Below are positions 58,198 through 64,000 of a DNA stretch of 64,000 bases, in pieces. The position numbers and the translations under genes were made by a program. The notes beneath the pieces were generated by a model. The model ran no database searches. It saw only the letters and a list, made by a program, of their open reading frames with translations, and was not told where the DNA came from. Numbering within the stretch: position 1 is the stretch's first letter; each line of letters begins with the position of its first letter. This stretch comes from Streptosporangium subroseum (GTDB lineage: Bacteria > Actinomycetota > Actinomycetes > Streptosporangiales > Streptosporangiaceae). The stretch lies in contig NZ_FZOD01000004.1 in the NCBI RefSeq assembly GCF_900188345.1, positions 103,270-167,269 on the forward strand. Direction: 5' to 3'.

Positions 58198-58747
58198 TGT
58201 CGTAGCCGGACAGCGGTCCGTAGGGGTCCTCCCCGCCGAACGGACGGCGCAGCGGCGAGTCCCGGTAACCCGCGACGCTCTCCAGGACGAAGAAGAGCCC
58301 GACGGCGAGCACCGGCCACACCAGCAACACGCCCTGGGCGGTCAGGTTCAGCGGTCCGGCGATCAGGGACGTGGACGTCCCGGAGGCGGTGACCGTCGCC
58401 GCACCGAGGTTGACCGCCTGGCCGACCACCAGGGTGATGTACGAGCCGAGCAGGCCGCCCGCGGCCAGTCCCAGCACCACGGCGAGCGGACGGCCCCTGC
58501 GCGACAGGCTGTAGCCGAGGGCGCCGCACGCCAGGCCGAGGGCGCCGGCGATGATGACGAACCAGCCGTCGGCCGCGATGAGCGCCTGGGTGGTGGGGTC
58601 GGCCAGCAGCGGGCCCTGCTTGGTCATGACGTACGGCGGACGGGGCGCGGCGAGCGACCACAGGACTCCGGCGATCACCCCGGCCAGGCCCAGTGCCAGC
58701 ACGGTGACAGCGAAGTCACGCGCGTTCCGCAATGTAATACCCCTCAC
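58184..58747 (-). CDS. DUF2567 membrane protein
   Basis: 187 aa with four membrane helices (VTVLALGLAGVIAGVLWSLAA, GWFVIIAGALGLACGALGY, GRPLAVVLGLAAGGLLGSYI, VLLVWPVLAVGLFFVLES) and a loop YVMTKQGPLLADPTTQALIAADG that fits DUF2567. Function unknown. Confidence 0.82.
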   Translation of the reverse strand: MRGITLRNARDFAVTVLALGLAGVIAGVLWSLAAPRPPYVMTKQGPLLADPTTQALIAADGWFVIIAGALGLACGALGYSLSRRGRPLAVVLGLAAGGLLGSYITLVVGQAVNLGAATVTASGTSTSLIAGPLNLTAQGVLLVWPVLAVGLFFVLESVAGYRDSPLRRPFGGEDPYGPLSGYDISDR

Positions 58748-58807
58748 CCTCTGTGTTGATGTGCCCGATGTTACCCACCAGCTCGCCAGGCGCTACCAGA
58801 GGTTCCG

Positions 58808-60148
58808 ATGGACTCCAGTTACTCTGTCCAAGTGAACGAAGAGGCATGGCTGATCGAACCCTCCGGACCGCTACGCGGTGACGTCGAGGTGCGTGGTTCC
58901 AAGAACGGCGTCTCCAAGCACATGGTCGCCGCCATGCTCGGCATGGGTGAGAGCACGATTCACAACGCGCCCGATGTGGGTGAGGTCGGGATCACCGCGC
59001 AGATGCTGCGGGCGCTCGGCATCGACGTGGAGATCACCTCCGGGGAGATCGTCATCTCCCAGGGGCCGCAGATCAATCCCCACGTCCCGGCGGCGTTCAC
59101 CGGTCTCAACCGGATCCCCATCCTGATGCTGGGCCCGCTGCTGCACCTGGCGGGCGAGGCTTTCGTGCCGCTGGTCGGCGGCGACCCGATCGGGCGCAGG
59201 CCCGTCGACTTCCACGTCGAGGCGCTGCGCGCGATGGGCGCCGAGGTCGAGGTGAGCGACACCGGCATCTACGCCAAGGCCAAGCGATTGCGCGGGACCC
59301 GCATCGAGCTGCCCTACCCCAGCGTGGGCGCGACCGAGACGATCCTGATGTCGGCGGTGCTGGCCGAGGGCAAGACCGTGCTCAAGGGCGCGGCCATGGA
59401 GCCCGAGGTGGTGGAGCTCGCCCTGTTCCTGCAGCGCATGGGCGCGCGCATCGAGCTCAGCCCGGACCGGCGCATCGTGATCGAGGGGGTGGACCGCCTG
59501 CACGGCGCGTCCACCTGGCTGAACGGTGACCGGATCGAGGCGTTCTCCTACCTGGCGGCCGGTCTGATCACCGGCGGGCAGGTGCGGGTGCACGGCTGCC
59601 CGCAGGACCGGCTGGTCACCGCGATCACCACCCTGGCCCGGATGGGCGCCGAGATGGACATCACCGACGACTACCTGTCGGCGTCGGCGCCGAACGGGCT
59701 ACGGGCGGCGGCGGTGCAGACCGACACCCACCCGGGGTTCATGACCGACTGGCAGACGCCTCTGATGGTGCTGTTCACGCAGGCCCAGGGCATGTCGGTG
59801 CTGCACGAGACGGTCTTCGAGAACCGCCTCGTCTACGTGCCCGCCCTGCAGAAGATGGGCTGCGAGATCGAGGTCTTCGACGTGTGCCTCGGCGGCCCGG
59901 CCTGCCGCTACCACGACACCAACGCCAAGCACTCGGCGGTCGTTCGCGGCGTGTCGAAGCTGAGCGGCGCCGACGTGACCCTGCCGGACATCCGGGCCGG
60001 GTTCTCCGCCGTGCTCGCGGCGGCCGCGGCGGAGGGCACCTCCACACTGCGCGGGGTGCACCACATCGAACGGGGCTACCACCGGCCGTTCGAGCAGTTC
60101 GCCTCGCTGGGCCTGAAGATCAGTAGAGAAAAGGTGCAGGACGGGTAA
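58808..60148 (+). CDS. MurA-type UDP-GlcNAc 1-carboxyvinyltransferase homologue with Asp at the catalytic Cys position
   Basis: 446 aa. The EPT fold is complete: Lys32-Asn33 (RGSKNG), GFMTDWQTP and DIRAGFSAVLAAAAAEG with its Arg. The loop that carries Cys115 in E. coli MurA reads VGGDPIGRRPVDFH, so Asp126 replaces Cys, the natural change that makes MurA insensitive to fosfomycin in mycobacteria. It may be the housekeeping MurA or a second paralogue. Start ATG 58808 has an AGAGG site; GTG 58832, 6 nt after TACTCT, would be a leaderless start. Confidence 0.88.
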   Translation: MDSSYSVQVNEEAWLIEPSGPLRGDVEVRGSKNGVSKHMVAAMLGMGESTIHNAPDVGEVGITAQMLRALGIDVEITSGEIVISQGPQINPHVPAAFTGLNRIPILMLGPLLHLAGEAFVPLVGGDPIGRRPVDFHVEALRAMGAEVEVSDTGIYAKAKRLRGTRIELPYPSVGATETILMSAVLAEGKTVLKGAAMEPEVVELALFLQRMGARIELSPDRRIVIEGVDRLHGASTWLNGDRIEAFSYLAAGLITGGQVRVHGCPQDRLVTAITTLARMGAEMDITDDYLSASAPNGLRAAAVQTDTHPGFMTDWQTPLMVLFTQAQGMSVLHETVFENRLVYVPALQKMGCEIEVFDVCLGGPACRYHDTNAKHSAVVRGVSKLSGADVTLPDIRAGFSAVLAAAAAEGTSTLRGVHHIERGYHRPFEQFASLGLKISREKVQDG

Positions 60149-60200
60149 GGATTCGCAATCGGGTGTTTGTAGGTGATCACCCGGTTGCACCTTACTATGC

Positions 60201-62408
60201 GTGACATTGCGACGCGAGGAGAGACGTAAGCCCTCCGCGTGCCTGCGCGGGCTGGTGACCTGCGGTGTGCTCGGCGGGCTGCTGGCGGCGATGGCGGCGC
60301 TACCCCTGGTCGGCACGGTGGGGCTCACCGCCAACAAGGTCACGACCACCCTCACCGACCTGCCGCCGAGCCCGCGCGAGGATCCGCTCTCCCAGCGCAC
60401 CGTGCTCCTGGACAGGCGCGGTAAGCAGTTCGCCCAGTTCTACAAGCAGAACCGGACGCTCGTGAAGCTCGACCAGGTCGCCCCGGTCATGCGCGACGCG
60501 ATCGTGGCGATCGAGGACGCCCGGTTCTACGAGCACGCGGGCCTGGACATCAAGGGGACGCTGCGAGCGCTGGTGACCAACACCCAGGCGGGCGAGGTGC
60601 GGCAGGGAGGATCCTCGCTCACCCAGCAGCTCGTGAAGAACATCCTGGTCGAGAACTCCGAGAGCGACAACGAGCGCGACCAGGCCCGCGCGCCGAGCAT
60701 CCAGCGCAAGATCACCGAGCTGCGGTACGCGCTGGCGATGGAGAAGAAGTACAGCAAGGCCGAGATCCTGGAGCGGTATCTCAACATCGCCTACTTCGGC
60801 GCTGGGGCCTTCGGGGTGGAGGCCGCAGCGCAGCGCTTCTTCTCGATCCCGGCGTCGAAACTGTCCCTGTCGCAGGCGGCGACGCTGGCCGGCGCGGTGC
60901 GGGCGCCGTACTCGACCGACCCGTCACTGGGCAAACAGCGTCGTGAGCGCCTGCGGGAGCGCAGGGACATCGTCCTGGATCGGATGGCCCAGCTCTCGTA
61001 CGCCCCCCAGCCCAAGGTCACCGCCGCCAAGCGGCGTCCCCTGAACATCCACCTCAAGCCGGAGCCGGGTGGCTGCGCCGAGAGCTCCTATCCCTATTTC
61101 TGCCTCTACGTCCATCGGGAGCTGCTGACCAACCCCGCGTTCGGCCCGAGCCGCCCGGAGCGGGAGCGGCGCCTGGCCAGGGGCGGCCTCGTACTGCACA
61201 CCACCCTGGACCCCCAGGACCAGCGGGCCGCGCAACGCGCCATCTCCTCGCGGGTCGGCCAGCGCGACACCGAGGTCGCGGCCGAGGCCATGGTCGAGCC
61301 GGGCACCGGACGGATCAGGGCGCTGGCCGCGAGCAAGAAGTACGGCCGCGACTCCGGCAAGGACAACAACGGTCCCAGCACCACCTTCAACCTTCCCGTG
61401 GACGTGGCGCACGGCGGCGGCCAGGGCTTCCAGGCGGGGTCCACGTTCAAGGTGTTCACCCTGGCGACCGCGCTGAGCAAGGGCTGGCGGTTCGACGACG
61501 GTTTCATGACGCCGGGCATGTTCGTGCCCCGCTCGGGCTTCACCAACTGCAACGGCCGCAAGGTCAACGCCCCCACGGCCAAGATCTTCAACGCCAGCGG
61601 CGAGGGCTCGGGAGGCCCGCAGAGCATCTACACCGGCACCTGGAAGTCGGTGAACATCTTCTACATGATGCTGGAGCAGCGGGTGGGCCTCTGCTCGGTG
61701 GTCAAGACCGCCAGGGCGCTCGGGATCGCCCGCGCCGACGGCACCCCGCTGCGTGAGGTCCCGACCTTCACCCTCGGGGTGAACGAGATGGATCCGCTGA
61801 CGGTGGCGGCCGCGTTCGCCGCGTTCGGCGCACGGGGCCGCTACTGCCGCCCGATGGCCATCATGGACATCATCGAACGGGACGGCACGCGCGTGGCGGT
61901 CCGGCCGAGCTGCAAGAGGGCGGTCGAGCGCGACGTGGCCGACGCGGTGAACCACGTGCTGTCCGGGGTGTTCACCAAGGGCACCATGACGGGTCAGGAC
62001 ATCGGCCGCGACGCGGCGGGCAAGACCGGCACCAACAACGGCTACACCTCCGCCTGGTTCGCCGGATACACCCCCGACCTGGCCGCCGCGGTCAGCGTGG
62101 GCGACATCCGCGGCTCCTACAAACATCCGCTGACCGGCGTGCAGATCGGCGACGAGTACTACGGCGCGGTCCAGGGCGCCTCTCTCCCGGGACCGATCTG
62201 GGTGTCGTCGATGACCAGGGCCCTGCGCAACGTCCCCCCGACCTCCTTCCACCACCCGGACATGGGCCGTTTCGGCGGTGGATTCACCCCCGGCATGAAG
62301 GAGGCGCTGGAGGCCGAACGCCGCGAGGACGAGGAGGAGGGCCGCAGCGACGAGGGGCGCGCGCACCGCGTCGCCGGTCGTCGCAAGCACATGGGGCAGC
62401 GCGGCTGA
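60201..62408 (+). CDS. Bifunctional penicillin-binding protein (transglycosylase/transpeptidase)
   Basis: 735 aa. One N-terminal membrane helix (about 20-42), GT51 transglycosylase with catalytic Glu105 in IEDARFYEHAGLD and RQGGSSLTQQLVKN, then the transpeptidase with Ser414-x-x-Lys417 (STFK), Ser483-Val-Asn485 and Lys608-Thr-Gly610. The C-terminus is charged. It follows the MurA-type gene by 52 bp, forming a peptidoglycan pair. Start is GTG 60201; TACTAT at 60193 sits very close to it, so TTG 60207 is possible. Confidence 0.93.
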   Translation: MTLRREERRKPSACLRGLVTCGVLGGLLAAMAALPLVGTVGLTANKVTTTLTDLPPSPREDPLSQRTVLLDRRGKQFAQFYKQNRTLVKLDQVAPVMRDAIVAIEDARFYEHAGLDIKGTLRALVTNTQAGEVRQGGSSLTQQLVKNILVENSESDNERDQARAPSIQRKITELRYALAMEKKYSKAEILERYLNIAYFGAGAFGVEAAAQRFFSIPASKLSLSQAATLAGAVRAPYSTDPSLGKQRRERLRERRDIVLDRMAQLSYAPQPKVTAAKRRPLNIHLKPEPGGCAESSYPYFCLYVHRELLTNPAFGPSRPERERRLARGGLVLHTTLDPQDQRAAQRAISSRVGQRDTEVAAEAMVEPGTGRIRALAASKKYGRDSGKDNNGPSTTFNLPVDVAHGGGQGFQAGSTFKVFTLATALSKGWRFDDGFMTPGMFVPRSGFTNCNGRKVNAPTAKIFNASGEGSGGPQSIYTGTWKSVNIFYMMLEQRVGLCSVVKTARALGIARADGTPLREVPTFTLGVNEMDPLTVAAAFAAFGARGRYCRPMAIMDIIERDGTRVAVRPSCKRAVERDVADAVNHVLSGVFTKGTMTGQDIGRDAAGKTGTNNGYTSAWFAGYTPDLAAAVSVGDIRGSYKHPLTGVQIGDEYYGAVQGASLPGPIWVSSMTRALRNVPPTSFHHPDMGRFGGGFTPGMKEALEAERREDEEEGRSDEGRAHRVAGRRKHMGQRG

Positions 62409-62777
62409 ACACGGGAACACGGGAACACGGCGCGCGAGGATGCCGTACGCGGAGGGAGCGTGGCGGGAGCGTCGTCGTCCTCGCCGAGCTGCTCAGCCCT
62501 GCCAGGCGCCCTCTCGCAGACCCCGGCCAAACAGGGACCAAACTCAACCCAAAGGAAAAATAACACTCCGGGGTTGGTCGGGTGCATACTGGAGCGATTC
62601 GCTGATCCTGGCGGTATGTTCTTGTCCGGAAAGCAGCAAACCGGCGCTCCGATCTGGCCTGTCTCCCCTCTGTCCCGCTTAAGCGGTGATCACAGGAAGA
62701 TCGGACGGACACCGGCCTGGAACAGCGACACCCCCCGAACGTCGACAGCCCTCTGGGCGAGCAAGTGGAGAACGTCA
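62407..62777. other. Intergenic region with 8-bp repeat and 12-bp palindrome
   Basis: Three exact GAACACGG units (62407-62430) overlap the PBP stop region; the unit resembles the GAACGAGG array at 12.3 kb. CCGCTTAAGCGG (62675-62686) is a perfect palindrome, a possible operator for the RDD gene. No gene seen. Confidence 0.6.
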
Positions 62778-63353
62778 ATGACCGCTGAACCCCCCTACCA
62801 GAACCAGTACGGCCAGAACCCCTACGAGGCCGCTCCCCCGCCTCTCCCCGAGCTGGCCCTCTGGTGGGAGCGCCTGCTCGCCCGCGTGATCGACGTCATC
62901 ATCCTGTTCGTCGTCGTCTCCCTCATCATCACCCCGATCATCACGGGGCCGTTCACGACCACCGAGGCGACCACCCTGCTCGGTGTCACGGTCGAGGTGC
63001 CGACGGTCTCGTTCCTCGGGCTGCTGATCTCCGCCATCGTGGGATTCGCGATCTATGCGGCCTACGAGTACTTCCAGATCACCCGTGACGGGCAGACCCT
63101 CGGCAAGAAGCTCGTGAAGATCCGCATCACCACGGTGGGCGCCGGCGTCCAGGGCGGGCTCGACTCGGAGACCGCCCTCAAGCGAACCGCCGTGCTCTGG
63201 GGGCCGCAGCTGCTCTCCTTCCAGAGCGTCCTCTATCTTCTCGCCGGTCTCTTCAGCCTGGTGAACGTCCTGTCCCAGTTCTGGGACAAGCCGCTCAGGC
63301 AGTGCCTGCACGACAAGGTGGCGAACACCGTCGTCGTGCGGATGCCCCGCTGA
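62778..63353 (+). CDS. RDD-family membrane protein
   Basis: 191 aa from ATG 62778 with GGAG upstream. A Pro/Tyr/Gln-rich N-terminus (about 1-25) precedes the RDD domain: WWERLLARVIDVIILFVVV (the Arg-Asp pair), AYEYFQITRDGQTLGKKLVKIRI, and CLHDKVANTVVV at the end. Three to four helices. Function unknown; some members are ion antiporters. Confidence 0.9.
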   Translation: MTAEPPYQNQYGQNPYEAAPPPLPELALWWERLLARVIDVIILFVVVSLIITPIITGPFTTTEATTLLGVTVEVPTVSFLGLLISAIVGFAIYAAYEYFQITRDGQTLGKKLVKIRITTVGAGVQGGLDSETALKRTAVLWGPQLLSFQSVLYLLAGLFSLVNVLSQFWDKPLRQCLHDKVANTVVVRMPR

Positions 63354-63357
63354 ACGA

Positions 63358-63392
63358 CACCTCTCGCGGCCGCATCGGCCCTCGCGACAGGT
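63358..63392 (+). terminator. Hairpin behind the RDD gene
   Basis: ACCTCTCGCG (63359-63368) pairs with CGCGACAGGT (63383-63392) with one mismatch; no T-run. Confidence 0.4.
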
Positions 63393-63486
63393 GACCCCGT
63401 CGGTCCCCACGGCACACACCGCCGTACGGGACCGGCGGGTTTCTCTTGTGACCGCTCCCGTCGGCGATGACGACGAGGTCGGCCAC

Positions 63487-63526
63487 GTCGAACGGGACGG
63501 CACGCGCGCGTGCCGTCCCGTTCGAC
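63487..63526. terminator. 40-bp perfect palindrome between convergent genes
   Basis: GTCGAACGGGACGGCACGCG (63487-63506) is followed at once by its exact reverse complement (63507-63526). Lying between RDD and the chorismate-mutase gene, it probably terminates both. Confidence 0.8.
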
Positions 63527-63595
63527 GACGGCCGTCGGGGAGCGAGGGCGCTCCCGTCCGGTCGGCCGACCGTCACAGGATGACCGGCGGCGGGT

Positions 63596-64000
63596 TCAGC
63601 CCCGGTGGGTCGTCATGCGTTCCTCCGCGAGGTGCAGGCCCGCCTCGATGACGGCGTTCATGATGAGGGCGAGACGGTCCTCACCGAGGGTGGGGGCCCG
63701 GCGGGCCATGTCGGCGACCAGGCGGCGTTCGCGGTCCATGTCGCGACCGGCGAAGCCGCCGACGGGCTTGAGCCGCTGGATGGTGCCCGCGAGCTCGGCC
63801 CGGCGTTCCAGCAGGACGGCGAGGGCCGCGTCGACACGGTCGATGGCATCGCGGGCGGTCAGCAGGGAGTCGGGGTCCTCCCTGCGGGTGACGGCTCCGA
63901 CGATCTTCACGGCCTCGTGGGCGGCGAGGGCCTCCTGCTCGGTGGAGCCGGGGGACAGGAGCAGGCCGTCGGCGCCGGCTGCGACCGCGGCGGCGGCCAG
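63596..64000 (-). CDS. Protein with C-terminal AroQ chorismate mutase domain, 5' end cut by window edge
   Basis: The frame has no stop up to the right edge. Residues coded by about 63600-63880 are a three-helix AroQ domain: ARDAIDRVDAALAVLLERRAELAGTIQRLK..., with Arg and Lys residues typical of chorismate mutase, and DRERRLVADMARRAP. Upstream the frame codes AAAVAAGADGLLLSPGSTEQ, which resembles the last part of a TIM barrel such as a DAHP synthase. A DAHP synthase-chorismate mutase fusion is my best guess. A GTG at 63910 could also start a free-standing 104-aa mutase. Confidence 0.7.
   Translation of the reverse strand: MAAAAVAAGADGLLLSPGSTEQEALAAHEAVKIVGAVTRREDPDSLLTARDAIDRVDAALAVLLERRAELAGTIQRLKPVGGFAGRDMDRERRLVADMARRAPTLGEDRLALIMNAVIEAGLHLAEERMTTHRG

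Overview
The window is a GC-rich stretch of an actinobacterial chromosome with many GTG/TTG starts, 1-4 bp ATGA/GTGA gene overlaps and several leaderless-looking promoters. Gene content and order resemble Streptosporangiales/Streptomycetales; the exact genus is an inference. No rRNA, tRNA or CRISPR array was seen.

Left arm (1-13.3 kb), mostly minus strand: the start of gltB, a plus-strand BpsA-like (branched-polyamine synthase family) gene with a collagen-like repeat, two tandemly duplicated membrane-anchored proteins, a VIT/CCC1 transporter, lgt, a DsbA-like/MauE-like pair, then trpA-trpB-trpC, two small membrane proteins, the Trp-associated membrane protein and hisI. Right arm (49.8-55.8 kb): hisF, priA, hisH, hisB, hisC, hisD, also minus strand, in the order hisD-C-B-H-priA-F. 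Together these two arms look like the his-trp supercluster known from Streptomyces, split between hisI and hisF and lacking trpE at its usual place.

The 36.6 kb between the arms (13.3-49.9 kb) is accessory. It holds a polyamine ABC importer (potABDC-like), ppk2, an amino-acid ABC importer preceded by a cysteine-type leader peptide, a heterodimeric ABC exporter with one degenerate ATP site, a compact lipid-modification cluster (alpha/beta hydrolase, FAD oxidoreductase, DUF1365, two cyclopropane-synthase-like methyltransferases, DUF1295), a glutamine-synthetase-like enzyme, a TetR gene with twin operators facing a membrane protein, a zinc alcohol dehydrogenase, an APC permease, a TPR regulator, an ISAs1 remnant and an IS630-type element that may carry a methyltransferase as passenger.

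The right end (55.8-64 kb) holds YbaK, an amidase, a DUF2567 membrane protein, a MurA homologue with Asp in place of the catalytic Cys, a bifunctional penicillin-binding protein, an RDD membrane protein, a 40-bp perfect palindrome, and the 3' end of a gene with a C-terminal chorismate mutase domain.

The items most worth a second look are the lipid cluster (whose two methyltransferases both lack the Cys and His expected of cyclopropane synthases), the leader peptide, the IS630/methyltransferase unit, the BpsA-like gene, and the missing trpE.
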